Below are positions 51,370 through 60,416 of a stretch of DNA of 64,000 nt, in pieces. Both the position numbers and the translations under genes were made by a program. Each line of letters opens with the position of its first letter. Within the stretch, counting starts at the first letter, position 1. Source of the stretch: Bacteroidales bacterium (GTDB taxonomy: Bacteria; Bacteroidota; Bacteroidia; Bacteroidales; Lentimicrobiaceae). The stretch lies in assembly GCA_016709025.1 (NCBI GenBank), contig JADJEQ010000016.1, positions 1 through 64,000 on the forward strand, written 5' to 3'. Below the pieces are notes generated by a model. The model saw only the letters and a list, made by a program, of their open reading frames with translations. It ran no database searches and was not told the origin of the DNA.

Positions 51370-53886
51370 ATGCGTGTACTTTCACCTTCCCGGAAGCTTC
51401 TTTTTAAAATCTCAGCCATACTGGCAGGTTTGCTGTTTTTAATTGCCGCCGTTTTACTGGTTATAGGTATCGTCTATGGCGACAAGGTTAAAGAACTGGT
51501 TGTTAATGAAATAAACAGCCATTTGCTGGTGCCGGTTGAGGTTGGACAGGTTGATTTCACTGTTTTTAAAAGCTTCCCCAATGCTTCGGTCGTATTCAGA
51601 AATGTAACGATGAAGCCATCGCCAAAACTGAAGGAAGCGCCAGGTCTTCTAAACGCGGAATCTATATCGCTCCGCATCGGACTGTTCAGCCTGTTAACAG
51701 GAAATTATAAAATCAGAAGCCTGGTGATTGACAAGGCTTCGGTTACCCTTTGGGTGGGTGCAGACGGTAAAGACAACTTTCATATCTGGAAACAAAGCAG
51801 CAGTCCGGGCACATCAAACGTCAAATTTGATATGCAGCAGGTTAAGATCATCAATACTGCATTCAATTACCGCAATCTTATAAAAAAAACGGACCTGGCA
51901 TTGGTACTGCCTGAGTTTTTATTAAAAGGGAAAATGTCCGGTGAACGTTACGATCTGCAGATAGCCGGAGCGACGAAGATCATGCGTTTTGTTTCAGGTG
52001 AAATAAACTATACGCCTGCTTCCGATATCGGCATCAGGGGAAGTATACAGGTGAATGAATTACTGAAAAGATGCGAGATTACCGATGCTGATGTGCAGTT
52101 TGCCGGAATCACCGCCGGAGTCAGGGGAACCATCGGATACGGGAAGGAAGACAATCCCATAAATATCAATATAAATGCTACTGAGGCTGACATTTCTGAG
52201 GTGTTGAGGGCATTGCCTGAAACCTTGTCGGAACCATACAAAGCATATCAGCCCGGGGGAAAGCTGACTTTTCAGACAGCCATATCCGGAACCTGGGGTA
52301 AAACATCATCTCCATTTATAAAAGCGGAATTTGAACTCGCAAAGGGTAGTTTTACACACCTCGAAACAGGGTCAAAAATCAAGGATATCGTTCTGGTTGG
52401 AAATTTTGCCTCCACGCAGGGCCGGAAAGCCGAGGTGCTGAACCTCACCGCTTTCAGTGGTGAAACCCGGAACGGAAAATTCAAGGGTCGTCTGAAACTT
52501 ACAGGCTTTAGTAAGCCGAACATTGATTTATCACTCAGTGCCGACCTGGACCTTGCTGAACTGGAGGGTTTGCTGAAGCCCGGAGAAGCCAGTGATCTGA
52601 AAGGGAAACTGGTTGCGGATATAAGTTATCGGGGCGCATATCAGGCCGGGGAACAGATGGCTGTGGCCTCAAACGGGCTTGTGAGGCTGAGCGGGGCCGG
52701 ATTCACACGTGGAAATGAAGGGGTTCAGCTTAAAGACATCAATGGCCAGTTTGAACTTAAAAACGGACGGATCTGGGTTGATGGACTCAGCGCTGTGGTC
52801 GGAGAGAGTACGTTGAAGATCAGCGGCTTTTTCGACAACCTGATCGGATATATACTTTTTGCCGGACAGCCCCTGCACTTCGATATCCGGTTCAACGCCG
52901 GAATATTCAGGCTTGAAGATTTCATAACAAAGTCAGGTGTTGAAACCGACTCTTCGCGGCAGTCTTCAATTTTCCCGCCGGGAGTGAGCTTTAAGGCCGG
53001 ATTTTCGATCAATGAATTTTCGTATAAAAAATTCACTGCTTCACAAGCATCAGGAAACCTGTCGCTCGACGACAATGTTTTGAGAGCAAGTGACCTCAGG
53101 TTCAGTGCCCTTGACGGAAAAGCTACTGCGACAGGCCTTTTGAACGGCCGTTATGGTAACCAAGCACAGGTTATCTGCAATGCGAAACTCACCAATGTTG
53201 ATATTCCCCGGATGTTTTACGAATTCAACGATTTCGGACAAACCAGCCTGCAAAGCAGGCATATGAAGGGCAGGGGTGATGCAACGGTTCAGTATGCCGC
53301 TACCCTTAACAATCGGCTTGAAACCGATGAAGCTTCGGTTGCTGCCGTAGCCGATGTTGAAATCCGCAATGGAGAACTCCTTAAGTTTGAGCCTTTTCAG
53401 GAATTGTCAAAATTTCTGGATGAGGAAGAGCTTAGCAACGTGAAGTTTTCAACCCTGAGCAACCGTATTGAAATTGCCCGCAAAACAGTTGTAATACCGG
53501 AAATGTCGATACAAACATCTGCTTTGAATCTGAAAGGTTATGGTTCACATACCTTTGGTAATGATATTGATTATCATTTCAGTGTTTTGATGTCTGATCT
53601 CAGGAAAAACAAACGCCGCAAAACACCTCCGCCCGCCACTGCCATTGAAGACGATGGCCTGGGCCGCACCCGCTTATTTCTTCACATGACCGGCACCGTG
53701 GACAATCCGGTGGTAAACTACGATCACCGGGCGGTAGTCCGAAAAATTGCGAATGATTTTCAGGAAGAGAAACAGGAACTACGCAACGCCATCAAACAGG
53801 AATTCAGTAAAAACAAATCAGCAGAGACAGATAACAAAGCCAAAACATCCGCAAAGTTTGAGATAGAGTGGGACGAAGATAAGTAA
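51370..53886 (+). CDS. AsmA-family protein
   Basis: An 838-residue protein with one N-terminal membrane helix (about 13-36), then a long beta-rich region. The first 200 residues follow the AsmA pattern (NEINSHLLVPVEVGQVDFTVFKSFPNASV, LNAESISLRIGLFSLLTGNYKI). The C-terminal AsmA_2-like part includes NRIEIARKTVVIPEMSI and NLKGYGSHTFGNDIDYHFSV. AsmA-like proteins form repeating beta-groove bridges thought to move phospholipids between membranes. The tail after about residue 780 is charged and low-complexity. No linked partner gene is seen. Confidence 0.88.
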   Translation: MRVLSPSRKLLFKISAILAGLLFLIAAVLLVIGIVYGDKVKELVVNEINSHLLVPVEVGQVDFTVFKSFPNASVVFRNVTMKPSPKLKEAPGLLNAESISLRIGLFSLLTGNYKIRSLVIDKASVTLWVGADGKDNFHIWKQSSSPGTSNVKFDMQQVKIINTAFNYRNLIKKTDLALVLPEFLLKGKMSGERYDLQIAGATKIMRFVSGEINYTPASDIGIRGSIQVNELLKRCEITDADVQFAGITAGVRGTIGYGKEDNPINININATEADISEVLRALPETLSEPYKAYQPGGKLTFQTAISGTWGKTSSPFIKAEFELAKGSFTHLETGSKIKDIVLVGNFASTQGRKAEVLNLTAFSGETRNGKFKGRLKLTGFSKPNIDLSLSADLDLAELEGLLKPGEASDLKGKLVADISYRGAYQAGEQMAVASNGLVRLSGAGFTRGNEGVQLKDINGQFELKNGRIWVDGLSAVVGESTLKISGFFDNLIGYILFAGQPLHFDIRFNAGIFRLEDFITKSGVETDSSRQSSIFPPGVSFKAGFSINEFSYKKFTASQASGNLSLDDNVLRASDLRFSALDGKATATGLLNGRYGNQAQVICNAKLTNVDIPRMFYEFNDFGQTSLQSRHMKGRGDATVQYAATLNNRLETDEASVAAVADVEIRNGELLKFEPFQELSKFLDEEELSNVKFSTLSNRIEIARKTVVIPEMSIQTSALNLKGYGSHTFGNDIDYHFSVLMSDLRKNKRRKTPPPATAIEDDGLGRTRLFLHMTGTVDNPVVNYDHRAVVRKIANDFQEEKQELRNAIKQEFSKNKSAETDNKAKTSAKFEIEWDEDK

Positions 53887-54384
53887 GATGGCTCAGGGCA
53901 CAGGGCTCAGGGCATGGGGCATGGAGTTTAATTGAAAATTTCGTCTCTATAGCAACAGACAAGGGGACAAGGGGAGATGGGGACAAGGGGAAATTGGCTT
54001 TTTGAGAGAGTAACGAAGTTACTCTCTAACTATTGAATCTTTGAACCTTTAAACCCTGGAACTTTTGAACTCTGCACCCCTGTAACTCTGAAATTCTGAT
54101 ACTCTGAAACTCTTGAACCTTTGAACGCGCGCAGCGCATTGAACCCTTGAGCTTATGAACCTTAGAACTTTTGAACCCCTGTCACTCTGTAACCCTGAAA
54201 CTCTGTAATTCTCTAACTATTGAACCTTTGAACTTTAGAACTTTTGAATCCTGTAACCCTGTAACCCTGAAACACTGTAACCCTGTAACCCTGAAACTCT
54301 GAAACTCTGTAACCTGCAATTCTAAACCCCAATCGTCAATCATAAACTAAATATCCGATCTTTGTAAAGCAATGTTGAGTACAT
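53887..54384. repeat. Intergenic repeat field with GTAACCCTG and TTTGAACC words
   Basis: No gene. It carries the second copy of the purine-rich repeat (53955-53992), AACTCTTGAACCTTTGAAC and similar words from 54030 to 54250, and CTGTAACCCTGTAACCCTGA arrays at 54256-54315. The final 80 bp before the kinase gene are non-repetitive and contain GATCTTTG (a weak -7 match). Confidence 0.85.
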
Positions 54385-55920
54385 ATGAATATCCGTAAAC
54401 TGATCAAGCCGCGAGTTACCAATATTTACCAGCAGAAAAAAACATGGAAGCGCTGGCTCTTTTTTGCTGCTTTGGTTATTGTTGGTGTTTCACTCTGGTA
54501 CACGAATTCGTTGGTAAAGAACATTGCCAGGGATGAGCGGAGTAAAATCACCACCTGGGCCAATGCCATTCAGCAACGGGCCAACCTGGTTAATTATACT
54601 GGTCAGTTTTTCGACCGGTTAAGGGTTGAAGAACGTAAACGGGTAGAACTGCTTGCTGAAACAACCGTGAGAATCCCTAAGACCGAAGACGATGAGGCAC
54701 TTGGAATCTATCTCAAGATCGTTGAAAGCAATACCACAATTCCGGTTATTCTGGCCAATGCCAAAGGAGAGATCGACCAGGTGAAGAATGTGGATTTTGA
54801 CCCCGATACCGTTCCGGAACTCACCCCTGCATTGCTGAAAGAGTATTCGGTATACCCACCGATAGTTCTCGACTATTACCATGGGAACCTGATCTATCTC
54901 TATTACAAGGACTCACATTTATTCTCAGAACTGAAAGTTGTGCTCGACGACCTGGTGCAGTCGTTTTTCAGGGAAGTGGTCAACAATTCGGCTTCAGTGC
55001 CTGTTATCATCACCGATAGCACCCGTCGTGAAGTGGTTGCCTGGGGTAAGCTCGACTCAACCCGTGTAAACGACCCGGCTTATATAAAAGCCACTGTTGA
55101 TGCAATGGCCTCCAACAATGAACCCATCGCCATCAACATTACAGGAAGTAAGCACTACATTTATTATGAAGATTCATTTCTTCTTACCCAACTCAGGTTT
55201 TTTCCATACATTCAACTTGCGATTATCAGCATATTTCTGCTCATTTCTTACCTTTTGTTCAGTATCGCCCGGCGTTCGGAACAAAACCAGGTATGGGTGG
55301 GACTGGCCAAGGAAACCGCTCATCAGTTGGGCACTCCGCTTTCGTCGATGATGGCATGGGTTGAATATCTGAAAACCAAAGATGTTGGCAGTGAGACCAT
55401 AGATGAGTTGCAGAAGGATGTAAACAGGCTGAACACCATCACGGAAAGGTTCTCAAAAATTGGTTCGGCAGCCAATCTTAAAACGGAAAATGTTGTAGAA
55501 GTTGTATACAATTCAATAGATTATCTGCGGAAGAGGACCTCCAATAAAGTGATCTTCACCATCAATCCTCCCCGGACTTCTGTCATTCTCACCATGCTGA
55601 ATTACCAGCTTTTCGACTGGGTGATTGAAAACCTTGTGAAGAATGCCGTAGATGCCATGGCGGGGCAGGGTTCAATAATCATTGATATACTGGATGAAGA
55701 GAAATTTGTATATGTTGATGTAGCCGATACCGGCAAAGGCATCCCCAAGAAAATGCAGCGCACCATCTTTAATCCCGGGTTTACCAGCAAACAGAGGGGA
55801 TGGGGCCTGGGCCTTTCACTTGCACAGCGCATCATCCGTGAAAATCACGATGGGAAGATTTTTGTGAAATCTTCCATTCCCGGAAAGGGGACTACTTTCA
55901 GGATTATGTTACGGAAATAA
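54385..55920 (+). CDS. Membrane sensor histidine kinase
   Basis: 511 residues. TM1 at about 22-40 and TM2 at about 272-293 flank a periplasmic sensor domain of about 230 residues that I do not recognise. The HisKA H-box is AKETAHQLGTPLSSMMAW with phospho-acceptor H313; the N-box is ENLVKNAVDAM (N420), the G1 box is DTGKGIP, and the G2 box is GWGLGLSL. The H-box has HQLGTPLS rather than the common HELRTPLT. No HAMP domain is obvious. No response regulator is adjacent, so it is an orphan kinase. Confidence 0.92.
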   Translation: MNIRKLIKPRVTNIYQQKKTWKRWLFFAALVIVGVSLWYTNSLVKNIARDERSKITTWANAIQQRANLVNYTGQFFDRLRVEERKRVELLAETTVRIPKTEDDEALGIYLKIVESNTTIPVILANAKGEIDQVKNVDFDPDTVPELTPALLKEYSVYPPIVLDYYHGNLIYLYYKDSHLFSELKVVLDDLVQSFFREVVNNSASVPVIITDSTRREVVAWGKLDSTRVNDPAYIKATVDAMASNNEPIAINITGSKHYIYYEDSFLLTQLRFFPYIQLAIISIFLLISYLLFSIARRSEQNQVWVGLAKETAHQLGTPLSSMMAWVEYLKTKDVGSETIDELQKDVNRLNTITERFSKIGSAANLKTENVVEVVYNSIDYLRKRTSNKVIFTINPPRTSVILTMLNYQLFDWVIENLVKNAVDAMAGQGSIIIDILDEEKFVYVDVADTGKGIPKKMQRTIFNPGFTSKQRGWGLGLSLAQRIIRENHDGKIFVKSSIPGKGTTFRIMLRK

Positions 55921-55956
55921 TGAGGGACGCGCTAACGGGGCGTTGCCAGTTGCCTG

Positions 55957-56112
55957 ATGGTCCAGGCTTGGTTCGGCAAAGAGCTCAACTACCACCGCTC
56001 GACCACCGGGTACTTCTATGTGGGTGCGCGTCTGCTAAGACATGCTTCATACAACGTTTGCGTTGCCAGGTACCGCGGAGAGACTCAGAGACAAAAATTA
56101 AGTGCTGCCTGA
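55957..56112 (+). CDS. Unrecognised 51-residue frame, possible gene remnant
   Basis: The frame begins MVQAWFGKELNYHRSTTGYF and continues YVGARLLRHASYNVCVARYR. Amino-acid composition is protein-like and unlike the surrounding repeats, but I do not recognise it and it has no promoter match. It could be a decayed fragment of a transferred gene, or chance. Confidence 0.2.
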   Translation: MVQAWFGKELNYHRSTTGYFYVGARLLRHASYNVCVARYRGETQRQKLSAA

Positions 56113-56132
56113 TGATCGTTATTAAGAATTAT

Positions 56133-56166
56133 CCTCGGTGGTTGAGCGGAGTCGAAACCATCCGAG
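56133..56166. repeat. Dispersed GGTGGTTGAGCGGAGTCGAAACC inverted repeat
   Basis: CCTCGGTGGTTGAGCGGAGT, then CGAAACCATCCGAGG, forms an imperfect hairpin. Related copies in other gaps are near 2360-2391, 15790-15826 and 62727-62752. Confidence 0.7.
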
Positions 56167-56330
56167 GCAACAGAAGTCAGAAATTAGTCCCTCAATGTTT
56201 TTAACAAAGCCCGACAAAAAATAACTTTTAAATATTAGTGTTCTCCAGGCATCAAAATTCTACATTTCTATATAGCTGTCTGTCAGGGTTATACGAAGAG
56301 TTACATAAGAGACATGGGGAATTCCCTGTT

Positions 56331-58796
56331 TTACTTCTTGCTGATGTTAACCGGCACAATCAGCTTGAAACTCAGGTTTCTGCCCATGTTATAGACACCG
56401 GCTCTGCCTGTAACATTATTGACTGCTGCATATTTCAGTCGGCTCAAATGACTCTGATAGGCCACATCGGTAAGATTATTGACGCTGATGTAGATGGAAA
56501 AGAGCGTTCCGGCTCCGGCCAAAACATCGGCACCCATGCCAAAATTTAACAGCGTATAACCGGGTGTGGCAGTTTCTGTGTTAAACGCAGCATAGAAGTG
56601 ATTTTGCGCAAGGTTTACTTCAACTTCAAACTTTGTATAGGCATTGACCAGACTTTTCCCGAGTTTCTTTTTACTGGCCCTGAGTTCAGAAGTCAACCGT
56701 GGCGCCGGTGTATATGGCAGATACTTAGCTGAATCTGGCTGGTTTTTCTGCACAGATTGTACATAGGAGATGGTATTCTCAAAATGCAACCAGTCAAGAG
56801 GATGCGGATGAATATCAAGAGTAAATTCCCCGCCAAAAATCTGAGCATTACCCGTTGCATACCGGAAAGTGCTGTAACCATCTGTAATTGAATCCCCTCC
56901 GTTTACACCCTGCAGTTTGCTCAGAAAAATGTAATTGTTGATAAAATTGCTGAACAGATCTATTTCACCACTTATATGCATGGCATTAAATCCCACGGCG
57001 TAATCCAGCTGGAAGCTGTTTTCAGCTTTCAGGCCCGGATCGCCGATGATGTAATTGATGGAACCTTCATGGGTTCCGTTTGCCGATATTTCTGAAATAT
57101 TAGGTGCACGGAAGCCCCGTGAAAAATTCAATTTAGTGTAAACCTTTTCCGAGAGTTGCAGGGTTGCACCGAAACTTCCGGAGATACCGGTAAAATTTGA
57201 AGAGAAGGCTGCGAACTGACGGATAGAGCTGGTGTCGGTGTTGCTGACTTCTTCACCCAATGAGTTCAGATAGAGGTCCTTGCCAGTAACATTTCTTGTA
57301 TCGTAGCGCAACCCGGCGCTGAGGTCCAATTGACCGACCGTTTTTTTTGCAATGACAAAAAGGCCAAAGTCAAACAGGTTATAGTCGGGAATCAGAAATT
57401 CACTGCCTTTGTTAAGCGAATTCTGCAGCATTCCGTTAATTCCCGTGGAAATGCTGAGATTTTTTATTTCCGGAAAATTATATCTGAGATCATAATTGAG
57501 CGTATTCAGCAGGAAGTAAAGCCCGTAATCGTCTTTATTCAGAATGTCGCCATATTCCTGACGTCGGTTTTGCTGAAATCCGATAGATGATTTAAGGCTT
57601 CCATATTTCAAAATGAAAGTGCTGTTCAAAACCGCCTTGTAATGATGTATTTTCTGGTAAGGCGTTTCAGGAGTATATGATTTATCATCCTGGTCAGTTG
57701 CTATTTCAAATCCTTCTGTGGAGTCATTCAGTGCAACAGGTTTAATTAATTTCCCGGTCGCACTGTCGCGTTCTCCTTCTACAATTCCCGGCATCATGTT
57801 GTATGCGCTGAAATTCAGGTGGGTATATCCCCACGATTTATTCAGACCAACCATTCCATGTGCCGAATTTTCACGGAATCCGGAATTCAGGACAAAACCG
57901 TCGTATTTGTTTTGATAGGCATGTGCCATCCTGTTGCTGTAACGGAAATCCCACAAAAATCCTTTGAGGTTTCCTCCCAGGTTAGCTGAATATCCAAACA
58001 GGCCATTGTTGGTCTGAAAATTAGCAAGGATCCTGCCCTGTATGGTTCCTTCGGGAAGTGTCGGGGCAGAGAGCATATTGATTACACCTGCCATTGCATC
58101 GGAACCATAAGACAAGCTTGCAGGCCCCTTGAGAATCTCAACCTTATTCACGGAATATTCATCTATTTCAATTCCATGTTCATCACCCCATTGCTGACCT
58201 TCCTGGCGGATTCCATCGTTGATGGTGGCTACCCGGTTGTACCCGAGCCCTCTGATTACCGGTTTGGAGATGCCTGCACCGGTGGTGATCTGCGAAACCC
58301 CCGGTTGCCTGGCTATTGCATCGATGATGTTTGAAGCAGAGGTCTCCAGGAGCTGAAGCGGGGGAATGGTAGAGATGGGTGTCGGTGTCCGGTTGCTTTC
58401 AGCTGCTTTTGAAAGACCGGTTACTACAATTTCTTTCAACTCAGTTACCGATTCTGTAAGTTCAAAATCCCTTACCATGGTTGCGGCCAGGTCGATGTAT
58501 TCTGCAACCAGGTTGTAACCGATAAAACTCACCTGAACCAGCACCTTTGTCTGTGGCAGGTTTTCTATTTTGTAGGTTCCGTTCGAATCCGTTACTGCTC
58601 CGGTTTTTAAATCGGGGATGTAAACCGTTGCCCCCGGAATTGGTTTCCGGGTTGTTTTATCAGTAATATTTCCGGTTAAGGTTGCTTTGCCAGGGGTTGA
58701 ATTCCGGCCAGAAGCTGCTGAACAGGTAAAAAAAGAAATAAATAATAGAATTATGGTAATTGTAGGAAAAGTGGTTCTCATATTTAATAATTTCAA
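56331..58796 (-). CDS. TonB-dependent receptor, metal-type, in a Fur-family operon
   Basis: 821 residues, complete. A signal peptide (about 1-28) is followed by a CarboxypepD-like domain (about 38-120, GNITDKTTRKPIPGATVYIP) and a plug domain (about 135-245; RQPGVSQITTGAGISKPVIRGL, GDEHGIEIDEYSVNKVEILKGPASLSYGSDAMAG). The barrel ends in LSFKLIVPVNI. The plug resembles receptors for zinc, copper or haem rather than the SusC type. It is the last gene of a unit headed by a Fur-family regulator and a His/Cys-rich secreted protein, so I infer metal uptake under Fur/Zur control. M6 is an alternative start. Confidence 0.9.
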   Translation of the reverse strand: MKLLNMRTTFPTITIILLFISFFTCSAASGRNSTPGKATLTGNITDKTTRKPIPGATVYIPDLKTGAVTDSNGTYKIENLPQTKVLVQVSFIGYNLVAEYIDLAATMVRDFELTESVTELKEIVVTGLSKAAESNRTPTPISTIPPLQLLETSASNIIDAIARQPGVSQITTGAGISKPVIRGLGYNRVATINDGIRQEGQQWGDEHGIEIDEYSVNKVEILKGPASLSYGSDAMAGVINMLSAPTLPEGTIQGRILANFQTNNGLFGYSANLGGNLKGFLWDFRYSNRMAHAYQNKYDGFVLNSGFRENSAHGMVGLNKSWGYTHLNFSAYNMMPGIVEGERDSATGKLIKPVALNDSTEGFEIATDQDDKSYTPETPYQKIHHYKAVLNSTFILKYGSLKSSIGFQQNRRQEYGDILNKDDYGLYFLLNTLNYDLRYNFPEIKNLSISTGINGMLQNSLNKGSEFLIPDYNLFDFGLFVIAKKTVGQLDLSAGLRYDTRNVTGKDLYLNSLGEEVSNTDTSSIRQFAAFSSNFTGISGSFGATLQLSEKVYTKLNFSRGFRAPNISEISANGTHEGSINYIIGDPGLKAENSFQLDYAVGFNAMHISGEIDLFSNFINNYIFLSKLQGVNGGDSITDGYSTFRYATGNAQIFGGEFTLDIHPHPLDWLHFENTISYVQSVQKNQPDSAKYLPYTPAPRLTSELRASKKKLGKSLVNAYTKFEVEVNLAQNHFYAAFNTETATPGYTLLNFGMGADVLAGAGTLFSIYISVNNLTDVAYQSHLSRLKYAAVNNVTGRAGVYNMGRNLSFKLIVPVNISKK

Positions 58797-58909
58797 TGGT
58801 TCTGATGTTATTTCTGGCCATGGGAATAGCGCATAGCAAATCCTGGTTAAAGGTCACGGTGATTAGTCGGCACGGAAACAGAATGAAAAAAGAAAGGATT
58901 GCTGTTGGA

Positions 58910-59238
58910 CTATAAGGATACCGGAGGCGCCCTTGGAGAAGCAAACAGGAGTGAAGCTGAATGGCAGGGTTCGGCGGAGGGTATAAGAATGTCTGTGATT
59001 TCCTGCGAATGAACCTGTATGAAGGCGGATTCTTCGGGCAACACATTCACATATTCAAAACCGCAGATTTCACAATTTTCATGATGGGGATGTACAGGAT
59101 TTATTCCTTCAGCCGGAAAATTATTGCAATGCCGCTGATCATCCTGATGGCAGTGCAGCGATTTAACCAGCAGCGGGTTCATCAGCAGCAGCACGAGAAA
59201 AAGTGCGATTACGATTTTATATTTTCCCGGGCAAACAT
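58910..59238 (-). CDS. Small His/Cys-rich secreted protein between fur and the receptor gene, probable frameshift
   Basis: The main frame runs from about 59215 to the stop at 58910. It reads IVIALFLVLLLMNPLL, a signal-peptide core, then a metal-ligand-rich segment HCHQDDQRHC, then VHPHHENCEICGF. This frame has no ATG upstream of the core; the GTG at 59194 falls inside it. An ATG at 59238 opens MFARENIK in another frame. One extra base in the T-run at 59215-59218 (A-run on the minus strand) would join them into a protein of about 109 residues with a normal signal peptide. The ligands suggest periplasmic metal binding. I do not recognise the family. Confidence 0.6.
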
Positions 59239-59281
59239 CGGTTTAGTAAAAAGGTAAAGTAAATTCTGAATAGTTGAAATG

Positions 59282-59692
59282 TTATTTACTGCATTTATTG
59301 CACAATCCTTTGATAATGACCTCTGCCTCACTCGTTTGAAATCCGGTCGGCAAGCGGTAAGGCCCCGGATGTACTTCTTCAAGGCAGATCAGCTTTTTGC
59401 AGTTGTTGCAGAAAAAATGAGCATGATCAGGTTGATTTTTGCTGGTAAATTCAACGTGATTCATGGCATACTTTACCAGCTGCTTATCTACAACAATGCG
59501 GTGAATAATTCCGGCTTCTTCCAGGGTTTGCATGCTGCGGTAAAAAGTTGTGCGGTCGTAATGACTTCCCATCTTTTCGCTGATTTCAGCTTCAGCCAAT
59601 GGGGCGTCCACCGATTGCAAAGCCTCTATAATGGCCAGCCGGGGCGATGTTTTCTTTAGCTGATGTTGTTGTAAAATATCAATTGCCTGCAT
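59282..59692 (-). CDS. Fur-family metal-responsive repressor
   Basis: 136 residues. The winged-helix part has LKKTSPRLAIIEALQSVDAPLAEAEI and the recognition helix region YDRTTFYRSMQTLEEAG. The dimerisation domain has metal ligands in DHAHFFCNNCKK (H90, H92, C95, C98) and a second pair GLCNKC (C131, C134), which build the structural zinc site. Fur, Zur and related types cannot be separated by motif alone. It heads the operon with the His/Cys-rich protein and a TonB receptor, and a palindrome overlaps its promoter, pointing to autoregulation. Confidence 0.9.
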   Translation of the reverse strand: MQAIDILQQHQLKKTSPRLAIIEALQSVDAPLAEAEISEKMGSHYDRTTFYRSMQTLEEAGIIHRIVVDKQLVKYAMNHVEFTSKNQPDHAHFFCNNCKKLICLEEVHPGPYRLPTGFQTSEAEVIIKGLCNKCSK

Positions 59693-59726
59693 AAAATTCC
59701 GGTTTCAGATGTATGAACGTTTCAAA

Positions 59727-59741
59727 TGCAACATTGTTGCA
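59727..59741 (-). promoter_or_regulatory. Candidate Fur/Zur operator TGCAACATTGTTGCA
   Basis: A perfect 7-1-7 inverted repeat, the geometry of Fur-family boxes, 35 nt upstream of the fur start codon. It overlaps the last two bases of the -7 element and the expected transcription start, so binding would block transcription. Confidence 0.65.
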
Positions 59742-59747
59742 AAGGTA
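59740..59747 (-). promoter_or_regulatory. -7 promoter element (TACCTTTG) of the fur operon
   Basis: An exact TAnnTTTG match on the minus strand, 47 nt before the ATG at 59692. It overlaps the TGCAACA palindrome. Confidence 0.55.
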
Positions 59748-60416
59748 CGATTTTTTTATTGAATAAGAGTATTAGCCGATTAGCTGATTAGCTGATTTTG
59801 AGATTTGATTTTCAGTAATTTGGATTTTGGAAATTGGGAATTCCTGTTGCACGCGTCAGAAAATAAGACGCGCGCCAACAGGGGAAGTTCACCGAAGGTA
59901 AATCCGAAATCAGTTTGCAATCTGCTAATCATCTGACGAACAAATTCCTTTCTCTAAATCACTCTTTAATTTTAAACACATAGTCACATAGGTTAGATCA
60001 TAGGCACATAGAAATTCGATTTCAGAATCATCATTGGTTCTATAGTAAGTATTCCACTTCTCCATCGCCCCGGGCCTGAGATGCGATCATCGCGTCTTTA
60101 CTATCCATTTATTCAGGATGTTGTGGAGTCAATCATTCCAATCTTCCATTATTCCGAAATCCCTCGTTATTACTCCGTTCTAACGAGGCAGGCGAGATCT
60201 GCAACCGACCGAAGGGAGTTCTCCGAAGGTAATTTCAATCCGCAATCCGCATTTGAAATTTCCGGGAATAATGGATGGTGAAAAAATTGACAATCAACAA
60301 TCGACTAATTCGCTAATCTGCTAATCAGCTAATTTGCTAATAACTCCAAAATCCACTACATACCGAAGGGAGCTCAGCGAGCTAATCCGCAATCCGCAAT
60401 CCGCAATCCGAAATTA
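59748..60416. repeat. Intergenic repeat field between fur and metG
   Basis: No gene. It includes GATTAGCTGATTAGCTGATT (59774-59794), a hairpin at 59843-59882, the CACATAG element (59972-60016, shared with 13302-13347), a GATGCGATCATCGCGTC element (60080-60096, similar to 16059-16075), and CGCAATCCGCAATCCGCAATC arrays (60379-60412). Confidence 0.85.
59843..59882. repeat. Hairpin CCTGTTG..CGCGTC / GACGCG..CAACAGG
   Basis: Stem 59843-59849 with 59876-59882 and inner stem 59852-59857 with 59867-59872, separated by a small asymmetric bulge. Possibly a structured end for transcripts in this gap. Confidence 0.55.

Larger units (their letters stand above)
55921..56330. other. Intergenic region with a possible gene remnant and a dispersed inverted repeat
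   Basis: A 410-bp gap between two convergent genes. Its left part is GC-richer than other gaps and codes for a 51-residue unrecognised frame (55957-56112). A CCTCGGTGGTTGAGCGGAGT-type inverted repeat occupies 56133-56166. The right part is AT-rich without features. Confidence 0.45.

Noticed and set aside
59279..59659. 126-residue plus-strand frame
   Set aside because: It is antisense to the Fur-family gene and lacks any recognisable motif.
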